Source of the DNA: Bdellovibrio sp.
Lineage (GTDB): Bacteria > UBA10199 > 2-02-FULL-44-16 > DYJF01
Assembly (NCBI GenBank): GCA_020723205.1
Contig: DYJF01000005.1
Location: forward strand, 1 to 59,023
Length of the DNA: 59,023 nucleotides
Direction of reading: 5' to 3'
The notes below the pieces were generated by a model, which saw nothing but the letters and a program-made list of their open reading frames with translations, ran no database searches and was not told the origin of the DNA. The translations under genes and the position numbers were made by a program. Position 1 is the first letter of the stretch. Each line of letters starts with the position of its first letter. This document shows positions 26,298-36,306 of this stretch, one piece after another.

Positions 26298-28529
26298 TCA
26301 TTCGCTGACGGTCTGAAAGCTCATCCCGCCGCCGCCCGCTCTTATTACGATGGGGATCTCTCTTATGGTGCGGCCGTCTCTTCCGTTCTCCGCCCTGATA
26401 TACCTGCAAAATGCCGAAGCGATCTTATAGTACCAGTTGCGCATCCCCGGGTCTTCCATCAGGTCCTCGCCGCTGGTGCGCACTCCGTCCCGAACCCTGT
26501 CCGTGGCGGAGATCGTGACCTCCGAGACGTAGCCCTCATCATCAAGCTCCACGGTCACCTGCGCGATGAGCACCATCGTCGGCGGAAAGCTCCACTGATT
26601 GAGAACGGATGTGATCTTCTCGGTGAACGCGTCCCTCGTCGCGTCTATCTGCTGCGATATCTCGCCGTTGCAATCGCAACTCACCGTCATGCGCCTTCCG
26701 TGGACCACCGGCTGGCCGATGTGGGTTGCTTGAGAGGTGGAAAGCTGTTGCACGTCCGGTATGCGCGCCTCTTCGCCGGTCGGTATCGTAGGCAAGGTGA
26801 GCCCGCTGCGTTGCTGCACGTTCAAGGCGGCCATTGCCGCCGCGGCCGCGGCTATCTTGGCCTCGGCGTTCTGTCTCGCGGCTGTCGCCTGTTCGATCGC
26901 CTCCACGGCATTTTCCCTAAGATCGCGGAACGCGCGCCTTCCGATGCACTGACCGCTCGCGGCGGCCGCCACTTCCTGTGCGGCTTCGCGCGCCTTCAGG
27001 GCCTTCGCAAGGAACTGCTCGACAGCGGATTGCGCTTCGTTGACTGCCTCTTGCGCCGCGCCCTGCACGCGTCTTAGCTCCGCGGCCGCCTGAAGCTCCG
27101 CCGAGCGCGTATTCAGGATCCTCTCAATCTCGCCCAAGACGTAGATGAGCGAACCCCTGCGGCTCTCGTCGAGCTTCGACTCGTTCACCTTATCGCGCAG
27201 ACTTGCTATGTCGCGCAGGCGGTCGCGGATATCTCCCTCGTCGGATATCGTCTCCGCCTCCTGCTGCATCGCGACCACTTTCTCCATGACGAGATTGAAT
27301 ATGCGGTTGCACAGCAAATCCTGTATGGACGTCGCCTGCGCTACGAGGCCGCCCGCCGCTGCGTCCGCGCCGTTCTCTTCAATGAATTGCGTGACCCTCT
27401 CCAGATTGGATATCGCCCTGTTCAGATTCATACCCTCTATATCTTCGGAGGAATTCTGGCCTTCTATCCTTGTAAATGCGCGCACCTGCGCCCTTGAGGG
27501 CTCCGGCGGCGAAACAGTCGCCGACGCTTCAACGGGTGGAGGAGCGGTCTCAAAGCCGGGCGGGACGCGGATCGGCTGTTCGATAAAGGGAACCGGCGGC
27601 GGATTTACGGGTGGTGTTACCGGGGGCGTCGGAGGCGTCGTTTCGCAAGTGGACATCCCCTCCTCCAGCGCTATCCTCGCAACTTCCAGCTGCGTCTGCC
27701 GCTGCGATAATATAACTCGGAGCGCCTGTTTCTGCGTATCGCTGAGTTCGGACCCGTCAATGGCGGTGTTCAGTTCGACAAGCGTTCTCAAGTGTCTGTC
27801 GATCGCCCTTATCGTCCCCGCGGCTCGGGCGACTTCGCAGTACTCCTGATGGTACGGGACCGCCTCTATCTCCCCCTGGAACAACGAGACGAGCCGGGTT
27901 TCAAGCCGCGACTTCATGGCCTCTACTGCGATCCTCATCTCGTGGGTTTCAGCGGCCTCCGGCACATCTCTCAAGAATGAATTGACGTCTCTGAGGCGAC
28001 GGGTCGCGGTCTGCCTGTCCATAGCGGCGACACGTTCCTCCGTGTTGCGGCCCATGAGTTCGTCGTACTTTTCCGTCCAGCGCCTAAGCTGCCTTGCGGA
28101 TATCTCGACCGCGGGTGCCGGCGGCGCGGCCGGCGTTTGCGCGTCCTGCATTCTGCGTATCGCTTCCTGCGCCCTTGCTATCGCCGCTTCCGCCTGCGCC
28201 TCCTGCATTCTGCGTATCGCTTCCTGCGCGCGGGCGAGCGCCGCTTCGCGCTGGGCTTCCTGCATGCGGCGCACGGCTTCCTGCGCTCGGGCTACCGGGT
28301 CCTGTCCCCCGCCCTGCGACTGCTTCGCGGCATCCGCGGCGGATTTCGCGAAAAGAAGTGCCACAGACTGCTCCGGCTGGGTTTCACAGACCGGAAGGTC
28401 GAACAGCGACGGTGCGACGGAGTATGAATCCTGCGAGTGCGTGCCGGATGTCTCGAAAGACGGAGAACCGCACAACCCCTCGTCCTCTGGAGTGGCACCG
28501 AACCCGCCCACGACCGGATTAACAGCCAT
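26298..28529 (-). CDS. large coiled-coil protein with 19-residue repeats and TolA-like end
   Basis: 743 residues from MAVNPVVGG (GGGAG six bases upstream; a GTG 15 bases earlier is less likely). No signal peptide. Residues about 77-131 hold three tandem copies of a 19-residue helix unit (ARAQEAIRRMQEAQ-REAAL). The middle is alpha-helical with a Pro-rich linker (about 300-340, TPPTPPVTPPVNPPPVPF). The last 130 residues contain LNQWSFPPTMVLIAQVTVELDDEGYVSEVTI, which resembles the TonB/TolA C-terminal pattern. First gene of the operon behind the sigma-28-like promoter. Function unknown. Confidence 0.6.
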   Translation of the reverse strand: MAVNPVVGGFGATPEDEGLCGSPSFETSGTHSQDSYSVAPSLFDLPVCETQPEQSVALLFAKSAADAAKQSQGGGQDPVARAQEAVRRMQEAQREAALARAQEAIRRMQEAQAEAAIARAQEAIRRMQDAQTPAAPPAPAVEISARQLRRWTEKYDELMGRNTEERVAAMDRQTATRRLRDVNSFLRDVPEAAETHEMRIAVEAMKSRLETRLVSLFQGEIEAVPYHQEYCEVARAAGTIRAIDRHLRTLVELNTAIDGSELSDTQKQALRVILSQRQTQLEVARIALEEGMSTCETTPPTPPVTPPVNPPPVPFIEQPIRVPPGFETAPPPVEASATVSPPEPSRAQVRAFTRIEGQNSSEDIEGMNLNRAISNLERVTQFIEENGADAAAGGLVAQATSIQDLLCNRIFNLVMEKVVAMQQEAETISDEGDIRDRLRDIASLRDKVNESKLDESRRGSLIYVLGEIERILNTRSAELQAAAELRRVQGAAQEAVNEAQSAVEQFLAKALKAREAAQEVAAAASGQCIGRRAFRDLRENAVEAIEQATAARQNAEAKIAAAAAAMAALNVQQRSGLTLPTIPTGEEARIPDVQQLSTSQATHIGQPVVHGRRMTVSCDCNGEISQQIDATRDAFTEKITSVLNQWSFPPTMVLIAQVTVELDDEGYVSEVTISATDRVRDGVRTSGEDLMEDPGMRNWYYKIASAFCRYIRAENGRDGRTIREIPIVIRAGGGGMSFQTVSE
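28141..28298. repeat. 57-bp coding tandem repeat, about three copies
   Basis: Words such as TCCTGCATTCTGCGTATCGC recur at 57-base spacing (starting near 28144 and 28201, and diverged near 28258). The period is a multiple of three and the copies differ mostly at third positions, so this is a protein repeat, not a CRISPR. Confidence 0.7.
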
Positions 28530-28558
28530 TAGTTGCTCCCACACTTTCCCCCATCTAA

Positions 28559-28585
28559 TTATCGGCTATCTCTCAAAAAAGTTGC
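28559..28585 (-). promoter_or_regulatory. sigma-28-like promoter
   Basis: Leftward GCAACTTT, 11 bases, GCCGATAA, identical boxes to 23604..23630 although the spacer and flanks differ. The start of the coiled-coil gene is 30 bases beyond the -10 box. Confidence 0.6.
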
Positions 28586-28592
28586 TAGATTA

Positions 28593-28632
28593 CGGTGTCC
28601 GGCACAAAACGGGCATTTTGTGTCGGACACCG
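28593..28632. repeat. 17-bp stem palindrome between two leftward operons
   Basis: CGGTGTCCGGCACAAAA and its near-perfect complement around a six-base loop. It lies after the acyl-CoA operon and could terminate it, but there is no U-run on the leftward side, so a dispersed palindrome is as likely. Confidence 0.55.
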
Positions 28633-28645
28633 CTTTTATGCGGCG

Positions 28646-29101
28646 CTAGATGGGGCGAAAATGGAGGATATCGTTGATGCTGCCCGTGCGTTTCGAGGGC
28701 TCCGCGAAGATCGCCTCGACCTTCATCCCGATTTTGACCGCGGAGGGCTCCACTCCGGAGAGACGGTGGATAACGCCGCCGTCGGTGCCGACGATCCTAA
28801 CGCACGCGACGATCTCCGGCCTTGAAAGCCGCTTGCCCTCAAGCGACTCGTGAAGGACCGTGTAGGTCTCGACGACGCCCTTGGTGCCGACGTCGAAATA
28901 ATCGCCCAGTTCCGCAAGACAGCGCTCGCAGTAGATGCGCGGCGGAACATAGGTAACGTTGCACTTGCCGCACTTCGTCGCCACGAACGTTCCTTTTTCC
29001 TTCACCGCGCGGAAGAACTTCTCGCCCGCAAGACCGTACGTGTACAGATAATGGACCGGTATCTCCCCGTCCCACTTCTTTGTCTTGATCTCACTTGCCA
29101 T
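28646..29101 (-). CDS. DUF35 OB-fold protein with zinc ribbon (partner of thiolase-fold enzyme)
   Basis: 151 residues. Rubredoxin-like zinc ribbon Cys44, Cys47, Cys58, Cys61 (CGKCNVTYVPPRIYCERC) followed by an OB-fold. DUF35 proteins form complexes with SCP2-type thiolases or aldolases, as in BbsA-BbsB and ChsH2-Ltp2, and shuttle acyl-CoA between sites. It is the last gene of an operon that also has a second DUF35 protein and two thiolase-fold proteins, so one partner each is likely. Confidence 0.85.
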   Translation of the reverse strand: MASEIKTKKWDGEIPVHYLYTYGLAGEKFFRAVKEKGTFVATKCGKCNVTYVPPRIYCERCLAELGDYFDVGTKGVVETYTVLHESLEGKRLSRPEIVACVRIVGTDGGVIHRLSGVEPSAVKIGMKVEAIFAEPSKRTGSINDILHFRPI

Positions 29102-29140
29102 TTAATCCTCCTGCCTTTTTTTCTTCGCCCCTGCGGCAAA

Positions 29141-29659
29141 TTATCTCAAAGGTTTGAAATACCTTATATCCGTGATCGCGCCGGCACGCTCGTTCGCCGT
29201 CTTCCAGACCGCCTTCACCTTCATTCCTATCTTTATCTCCTTGGGGTCCGCCTCTCCAAGAACATGCAGGATGCCCATGCCCTCCGAGGCGCCGTCTATT
29301 TCGATGACGGCCGGCAGGTGCGGAAGGGCGCCCTGCGGCAGGCGGGACGCGTCCCAGTTGACGTGGCAGATCGAGAACGTGTTCACCTTTCCGGTGTCCT
29401 CGAGCTCCACCCAGTCGCCAGTGTCCTTGAAGCATAGTTCGCAGAACATCCTGGGCGGTATCATGATGCGGTTGCATCCGCCGCACTTCTTGCCGATGAG
29501 TTTTCCCTCTTTGAGCCCGTCCAAGTACCGCCCCACCGCCTGACCAGTATCCCACGAATATTGCAGCTTGGGGTTGCAGGGCATGGTGAGGACCGACCCG
29601 TCCTTGACGGCCTGCGATTTAAGACCCGTTCCCTTGAGTTCGAATTTTTCGAGAACCAT
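29141..29659 (-). CDS. second DUF35 OB-fold/zinc-ribbon protein
   Basis: 172 residues, longer N-terminus than its neighbour (about 50 residues before the ribbon). Zinc ligands Cys59, Cys62, Cys73, Cys76 in CGGCNRIMIPPRMFCELC, then an OB-fold. Paralogue of 28646..29101. Strong ribosome site (AAGGAGG) before the ATG. It lies next to the thiolase-fold gene 29687..30844, its probable partner. Confidence 0.85.
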   Translation of the reverse strand: MVLEKFELKGTGLKSQAVKDGSVLTMPCNPKLQYSWDTGQAVGRYLDGLKEGKLIGKKCGGCNRIMIPPRMFCELCFKDTGDWVELEDTGKVNTFSICHVNWDASRLPQGALPHLPAVIEIDGASEGMGILHVLGEADPKEIKIGMKVKAVWKTANERAGAITDIRYFKPLR

Positions 29660-29686
29660 GATTCCTCCTTGGGCGCACTCCGTACG

Positions 29687-30844
29687 TCATGATTTCATCA
29701 CCACCACCGTCCCGACCTGCATCAAATCTCCCCACGCCTGTGCCAAGCCGACCCTGGGGTTTCCCGGCACCTGGCGTTTTCCCGCCTCGCCGCGCAGCTG
29801 CAGGAATATCTCGATGATCTTCATGAGCCCCGTCGCCGCAATAGGATTGCCCACTCCCAGCGCGCCGCCGGAGGGACACGTCGGCAAATTTCCGGTGCGC
29901 TCTGTAACGCCGTCGGCTAACATACGCGCCGCCTCCCCCTTCTTGCACAAGAGCAGTCCCTCCATGTGATGAAGCTCTTTGTAACTGAACGGATCGTAGG
30001 GCTCCGCCACCTGAATCTCCTTGTGCGGCTCCTTGATGCCCGCCATCTCGTACGCCTGCCGCGCCGCCTTCTCCACATATCTGGGATAGGACAGGTCCTT
30101 CGTCGCCCAATATGCGGTATCTATGTTCCAGCCGACGCCCGATATCCACACCGGCCTGTCGGTTATCTTTTTTGCCTTCTCTTCACTGCAAAGTATGACC
30201 GCGGCCGCGCCATCGGACGCGGGGCTTATATCAAGCCGGTTCACCGGCCACGCCAGCGTTTCGGAGTTCAGCACGTCCTCTACCGTGATGTTCTCCGGTA
30301 TCTGCGCAGACGGATGATCGAGCGCGTTGCGCTTGTTCTTGACCGAGACGCCAGCGATATCTTTTTTCGTGAGCCCGTAGGTGTTCATGTAGCGGTTCAT
30401 CTCGAGCGCGAATATCCAGATGAGCGTGGGGTTGAGCGGCTGCTCGAGCGTGTGGTCGAAGATCGTCTTGAACGCGCCCTGCGGATGGGGATAACAGGAG
30501 CTCATCTTTTCCTCGCAGACGACCATGCAAGTGTCCGCCATGCCGGAGGCGACATGAAAGAAACCGTGTATTGGGGCGAAGACTCCCGTGCCCCCTCCCA
30601 CGAAGTTTCTCATATACGGCTTTCGCCATGCGCCCGCGCCGTCGGAGAGCCATTCGCCCTTCATGTGGACGCCGTCGAATGCGTCCGGCGCCGTTCCCAA
30701 GGTCACCATGTCAATGTCCTTGAGCGTCAAGCCGCAGGAATCGAGCGCCATCTTTGTGGCCTCGAACGAGAGCTCCTTGCCGGTCTCCTGCGCCCTTCTC
30801 ACGAACTTCGTGATCCCAGCACCGACGATTGCAACGCGTCGCAT
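29687..30844 (-). CDS. thiolase-fold (SCP2-type) protein lacking catalytic Cys and His
   Basis: 385 residues. Begins MRRVAIVGAGITKF as in SCP2/lipid-transfer thiolases. Where the nucleophilic Cys should be (about residue 85) the sequence is VGGGTGVFAPIHGF with no Cys. The canonical GHP motif reads LGVGNPIAATG with no His. PYDPFSYKELHHMEG holds Tyr residues in the region that is catalytic in the Ltp2 aldolase. A DUF35-dependent retro-aldolase or an acyl-CoA-binding subunit therefore fits better than a Claisen thiolase; this is inference. Confidence 0.8.
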   Translation of the reverse strand: MRRVAIVGAGITKFVRRAQETGKELSFEATKMALDSCGLTLKDIDMVTLGTAPDAFDGVHMKGEWLSDGAGAWRKPYMRNFVGGGTGVFAPIHGFFHVASGMADTCMVVCEEKMSSCYPHPQGAFKTIFDHTLEQPLNPTLIWIFALEMNRYMNTYGLTKKDIAGVSVKNKRNALDHPSAQIPENITVEDVLNSETLAWPVNRLDISPASDGAAAVILCSEEKAKKITDRPVWISGVGWNIDTAYWATKDLSYPRYVEKAARQAYEMAGIKEPHKEIQVAEPYDPFSYKELHHMEGLLLCKKGEAARMLADGVTERTGNLPTCPSGGALGVGNPIAATGLMKIIEIFLQLRGEAGKRQVPGNPRVGLAQAWGDLMQVGTVVVMKS

Positions 30845-30858
30845 GGAACCTCCCCTAT

Positions 30859-30879
30859 CCCCTCCTCACGAAGGAGGGG
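30859..30879. repeat. CCCCTCC...GGAGGGG palindrome
   Basis: CCCCTCCT, four-base loop CACG, AAGGAGGGG, between the two thiolase-fold genes. Same family as 18347..18423 and 48383..48403. Confidence 0.6.
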
Positions 30880-30887
30880 AATTCATT

Positions 30888-32018
30888 TTAACTATTTCCT
30901 AAAATTATGACCGCCCCCGTCGTTGTTGGAACGCCGCGCCAGCTCTGTGCCAGTCCCGCATCGGCTTTTTTAAGCTGGCGTTCGCCTGCATCGCCGCGAA
31001 GCTGCATCAGCACTTCATATGTCCTGGCCGCACCCGACGCCTCGAGCAGATGTCCCATACCCAAACTTCCGCCCGAAGTGTTGGGTGCTATCTTTCCTTC
31101 GAGTATCAGCTTTCCGGCCGTTCCCTTCTCGCAGATCGAGAGCGCCTCGAGATGCTGCAGCTCTTTATAGGAATATTCGTCGTCCACCTCGACGACATCT
31201 ATCTCCTTTGCGGGGTCCTTGATGCTCGCCATGCGGTAGGCCATCTTCGCGGCAAGCTCCGCGTATACCGCCCTGCCCCATTCGCGCGTCTCGAGGCCCG
31301 GCGTGTCTGATGCCCAACCCAAACCGTTTATCCATACCGGTCTTTTCGAGAGCGAGCGGGCCGCGTCGGCGTCCGCAACCACCATCACGACGGAGCCGTC
31401 CGCCCTCTCCGAAACGTCCGCTTTTCTAAGCGGCCATGAGATCTCTTCGGACCCTTCTATGTCGCTAATCTTTAGCTCGGCGCCGTATGCCGCGAGGGGG
31501 TTCTTGAGCGCGTTCTTCCTGTTCTTCACCACGACGGCCGCGCACTGCGTCGCCGTGGCGCCCGTATCATTGAGGTAGCGGTTCATCTCAAGTCCCGCCA
31601 CGAAATGCGGATTGAAACCCAAGGGCCTGTTGTATACAGGATCGAATGCGAAGGCCGCCACTTCGTTGGGAGTTTTGATGTTGGAATACTTGCTGTGCGC
31701 CTCGACCGCGACGATTCTGAAGAGCCCCGACTGTATCATCATATATGCGGTTGCGAGCCCCTGAATGAAGTCGCCGGGGACCGTCTGCATCGGTTTCAGC
31801 ACGGCACCCAGCTGATCGGGAGTGTATTCGTCGGCTATCGAATATCCCTCCGTGAAATCCTCCGCGCAGGTGACGAAGCTCTCGACCTCCTTATGGGAGA
31901 TACCGGCGTCCTTGTACGCCATGCGCGCCGCTTCAAAGATCATCTCGCGGTAGGACTGCTCGGGGCTCCTCTCCCTGTGCTTCGTGGAACCCGCGCCGAT
32001 GATCGCAACACGTTTCAT
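30888..32018 (-). CDS. second thiolase-fold (SCP2-type) protein lacking catalytic Cys
   Basis: 376 residues from MKRVAIIGAGSTKH; AAGGAGG seven bases upstream selects this ATG over one 45 bases earlier. Paralogue of the previous gene. The nucleophile region reads QTVPGDFIQGLATAYMM with no Cys, but NTSGGSLGMGHLLEASG keeps the His. DDEYSYKELQHLEAL parallels the Tyr-containing segment of its paralogue. One DUF35 protein of the operon is its likely partner. It probably acts on an acyl-CoA in the same pathway as the mutase next door. Confidence 0.8.
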   Translation of the reverse strand: MKRVAIIGAGSTKHRERSPEQSYREMIFEAARMAYKDAGISHKEVESFVTCAEDFTEGYSIADEYTPDQLGAVLKPMQTVPGDFIQGLATAYMMIQSGLFRIVAVEAHSKYSNIKTPNEVAAFAFDPVYNRPLGFNPHFVAGLEMNRYLNDTGATATQCAAVVVKNRKNALKNPLAAYGAELKISDIEGSEEISWPLRKADVSERADGSVVMVVADADAARSLSKRPVWINGLGWASDTPGLETREWGRAVYAELAAKMAYRMASIKDPAKEIDVVEVDDEYSYKELQHLEALSICEKGTAGKLILEGKIAPNTSGGSLGMGHLLEASGAARTYEVLMQLRGDAGERQLKKADAGLAQSWRGVPTTTGAVIILGNS

Positions 32019-32032
32019 GCTCGCCTCCTTGC

Positions 32033-32431
32033 CTACTTTGTTTTCACATGCTTTTTCACCCACGCAACTATCTCATCCGTGGGAGTGCCGGGGGCGAAGA
32101 CCGCTCCGACGCCCAGCTTCTTGAGCTCCCTTACGTCCTCCTCGGGTATTATGCCTCCTCCGAAGAGCGCAATGTCGCCGGCGTGCTGCTCCTTGAGCAG
32201 TTCCTTCACCTTCCTGAAAAGGTGAAGATGCGCGCCGGAAAGGATCGAGAGACCTATCGCGTGCACGTCCTCCTGAACTGCCGCGGAAACGATCATCTCC
32301 GGGGTCTGATGAAGGCCGGTGTAGATCACCTCAAAGCCCGCATCGCGCAGCGCCCTCGCCACGACCTTCACGCCGCGATCGTGGCCGTCAAGTCCGGGCT
32401 TTGCGATTAATATTCGTATTCGTTTTTCCAT
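32033..32431 (-). CDS. acyl-CoA mutase small subunit, cobalamin-binding
   Basis: 132 residues, a stand-alone B12 domain. DGHDRG supplies the cobalt-binding His17 (DxHxxG); LSILSGAH and FGGGIIP complete the SxL and GG motifs. It works with the large subunit encoded five bases upstream, as in archaeal and many bacterial split methylmalonyl-CoA or isobutyryl-CoA mutases. Confidence 0.93.
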   Translation of the reverse strand: MEKRIRILIAKPGLDGHDRGVKVVARALRDAGFEVIYTGLHQTPEMIVSAAVQEDVHAIGLSILSGAHLHLFRKVKELLKEQHAGDIALFGGGIIPEEDVRELKKLGVGAVFAPGTPTDEIVAWVKKHVKTK

Positions 32432-32436
32432 ATCAT

Positions 32437-34047
<1,611 letters not shown>

Positions 34048-34050
<3 letters not shown>

Positions 34051-34105
34051 CCTGAGCTTGTCGAAGGATGATCCATTCGCCCTTCGACAACGCTCAGGGC
34101 AAACG
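34048..34105. repeat. CTTCGACAAGCTCAGG-family repeat
   Basis: CATCCTGAGCTTGTCGAAGG and a following CCCTTCGACAACGCTCAGGG form facing arms. It overlaps the annotated start of the mutase. Further copies are at 35285..35421 and 36224..36298. This repeat type is widely dispersed in bacteria. Confidence 0.7.
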
Positions 34106-34112
34106 GCAACAC

Positions 34113-35264
34113 TTACCCCACTATTTCTTTCAGCACATTCTTCGCGATGACGATCCTTTGTATCTCGCTCGTTCCTTCGTATATCTCCGTTATCTTCGCG
34201 TCGCGGAAGAAGCGCTCAACGGGATATTCCTTGCAATAGCCGTAGCCGCCGAGAACCTGAATCGCCTCTCTGGTCACTTCCATCGACGTCTCGGAAGCGA
34301 AGAGCTTCGCCATCGCCGCTTCCTTGGTGTACTTTTGGCCTTTGGACTTGAGCCATGCCGCGCGCCACATGAGGAGGCGGGCCGCGTCAATCTTCATCGC
34401 CATATCGGCGATCTTCCACTGGATGCCTTCAAAATCGGAGATGGGTTTTCCGAACGCCTCGCGCATCATGGAATATTTCGCCGCGGTCTCGAACGCCGCG
34501 CGCGATATGCCTATCGCCTGCGCCGCGATGCCTATGCGGCCCCCGTCGAGCGTCGCCATCGCTATCGCAAAGCCGTCCCCCTCTTTGCCTAAGATGTTCT
34601 CCTTGGGCACCTCGCAGTTATCGAGCACGATCTCCGAGGTAGAAGACGCCCTGATACCCAGCTTCTTTTCCACCTTTCCTACCTTGTAACCCGAAAATCC
34701 CCTCTCCACAATGAACGCGGAGATCCCCTTATGCCGCTTTTCTTTGTCGGTCATCGCGAAGATGATCATCGCGTCCGCATTGGGACCGTTCGTTATGAAG
34801 TTCTTCGTTCCGTTCAGGATATATTTGTCGCCCTTGAGGACCGCGGTCGTCCTCTGGTTCGCCGCATCGGAGCCCGTCCCCGGCTCGGAGAGAGCGTAGG
34901 CGCCGAGTTTTTTTCCCTGCGCAAAGTCGGGTATATATTTTTTCTTTTGCGAGTCGCTCGCGTGCTTGAGAAGACAATCCAGATAGAGAGAGTTGTTGAC
35001 CGACAAGGTAACCGCGGTGGAGGCGCACGCTGATGCGACCTCTTCCAGAACTATTACGTAAGAAAGAGGGTCCATCCCCGCGCCGCCCAACTCCGTTGGA
35101 ACCATGATGCCCATGAGCCCCAACTCCGCCAGTTTCTTTACGGCCTCCGCCGGGAAAAGTGATTCTTCATCAAGCTTTGCGGCCTTGGGCGCAAGTTCTT
35201 TCTGCGCAAAATTGCGGACCATCTCCTGAAGCATGCGTTGTTCGTCCGTTAATGTAAGGTCCAT
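34113..35264 (-). CDS. acyl-CoA dehydrogenase
   Basis: FAD enzyme oxidising an acyl-CoA to the trans-2-enoyl-CoA, passing electrons to ETF. 383 residues. FAD/substrate motif [28 protein letters not shown]. The catalytic Glu363 sits in [11 protein letters not shown] at the C-terminus, the short-chain (butyryl-CoA) placement. It supplies the crotonase downstream. The exact chain length is not readable. Confidence 0.94.
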   Translation of the reverse strand: MDLTLTDEQRMLQEMVRNFAQKELAPKAAKLDEESLFPAEAVKKLAELGLMGIMVPTELGGAGMDPLSYVIVLEEVASACASTAVTLSVNNSLYLDCLLKHASDSQKKKYIPDFAQGKKLGAYALSEPGTGSDAANQRTTAVLKGDKYILNGTKNFITNGPNADAMIIFAMTDKEKRHKGISAFIVERGFSGYKVGKVEKKLGIRASSTSEIVLDNCEVPKENILGKEGDGFAIAMATLDGGRIGIAAQAIGISRAAFETAAKYSMMREAFGKPISDFEGIQWKIADMAMKIDAARLLMWRAAWLKSKGQKYTKEAAMAKLFASETSMEVTREAIQVLGGYGYCKEYPVERFFRDAKITEIYEGTSEIQRIVIAKNVLKEIVG

Positions 35265-35284
35265 ATGTCACCTCGATTGCCGTT

Positions 35285-35421
35285 CGTGGTGAGCTTAGTC
35301 GAACCATGAACGGCTCGTATTATGTCGTCCTTCGACCAGCATGTCCTGAGCGGACCCTGTCCACCCTTCGACTAGCTCAGGGTGAACGGATAATGAGTCG
35401 AAGGGCTCAGGACGAACGGAG
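35285..35421. repeat. cluster of CTTCGAC/GTCGAAG palindromic repeats
   Basis: At least four arms (CCGTTCGTGGTGAGCTTAG, CCATGAACGG, CCCTTCGACTAGCTCAGGG, GTCGAAGGGCTCAGGAC) fill the gap between acyl-CoA dehydrogenase and crotonase genes. Several arms are mutually inverted. Confidence 0.7.
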
Positions 35422-35423
35422 CA

Positions 35424-36206
35424 TCATTTACCCTTAAAATTTGGTTTTTTCTTTTCAAGAAACGCTGTCATACCCTCTATTCTGTCCTCTGTCTTGAAGC
35501 AGCTGAAGAAATTTTCCCTTTCAAGCTCCAACCCCTTTTCGAATTCTCTGCCTCCTCCCACATTGATTGCGTGTTTTGCAAAACCGACAGCCAGCATTCC
35601 GTTGGCCGCTATCTCCTTTGCCACCTTCATCACTTCATTCATCAACTGGTCGGGGGCCACGACCTTATTAACGAAACCGTACTCACACGCCTCTTTTGCC
35701 GTTATCATCCTGCCAGTGAAAATAAGTTCACGTGCGAGGGCGAAACCGATCATGCGCGGCAATCTTTGCGTACCGCCAAAACCCGGGAATATCCCGAGCT
35801 TCACCTCGGGCAGGCCGAACTTCGCATTGTCGGAAGCGTAAACAAAATCACAGGCAAGGGCGAGCTCCGTGCCGCCTCCAAGCGCAAAGCCGTTGACCGC
35901 GGCGATCACGGGTTTTGTGCAGCTCTCGATCGTCGACATGACGTGGTGGCCCTGATCCGAAAACTCGTCCGCATCGTCCAAGGACATCTCCTTCATCGCC
36001 GCGATATCGGCGCCCGCGACGAAGGCCTTCTCGCCCGCCCCGGTTATGACGATCACCTTGACCTCCCTGTTGTCCTCCAACTTTTTTATCCCGACGGACA
36101 TCTCGCGCAGCGTCTCGAGATTCAAGGCGTTCATGACATTGGAACGGTTGATCTTGAGAATCCCTACGCCTTCGCCCTGCTCGATCAGTATATTCTTGAA
36201 TTCCAT
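35424..36206 (-). CDS. enoyl-CoA hydratase (crotonase family)
   Basis: 260 residues. Hydrates 2-enoyl-CoA to (S)-3-hydroxyacyl-CoA. Oxyanion-hole segment AFVAGADIAAM, then ALGGGTELALACDFVYA and the second catalytic Glu in FGLPEVKLGIFPGFGGTQRLPR. The ending EKKKPNFKGK is typical. It sits between the acyl-CoA dehydrogenase and 3-hydroxyacyl-CoA dehydrogenase genes, in pathway order. Confidence 0.94.
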   Translation of the reverse strand: MEFKNILIEQGEGVGILKINRSNVMNALNLETLREMSVGIKKLEDNREVKVIVITGAGEKAFVAGADIAAMKEMSLDDADEFSDQGHHVMSTIESCTKPVIAAVNGFALGGGTELALACDFVYASDNAKFGLPEVKLGIFPGFGGTQRLPRMIGFALARELIFTGRMITAKEACEYGFVNKVVAPDQLMNEVMKVAKEIAANGMLAVGFAKHAINVGGGREFEKGLELERENFFSCFKTEDRIEGMTAFLEKKKPNFKGK

Positions 36207-36223
36207 GCGTCCCTCGCATTATT

Positions 36224-36298
36224 TATTCGCCCTTCGACAAGCTCGGGGCGAACGGTGTTGCAGTAACCGTTCATGGTGAGCATGTCGAACCATGAACG
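36224..36298. repeat. CTTCGACAAGCTCGGG-family repeat pair
   Basis: CCCTTCGACAAGCTCGGGG, then CCGTTCATGGTGAGCATG and its complement CCATGAACGG. It occupies the whole gap between two beta-oxidation genes. Confidence 0.7.
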
Positions 36299-36306
36299 GA
36301 ACTCAC

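Noticed and set aside
28141..28298. Regularly spaced repeats resembling a CRISPR array
   Set aside because: Units are directly adjacent without unique spacers, have a period of 57 (a multiple of three) and encode a helical repeat inside a gene.
28593..28632. Definite rho-independent terminator of the acyl-CoA operon
   Set aside because: The stem is strong but no U-run follows on the leftward strand, so it is listed only as a palindrome.
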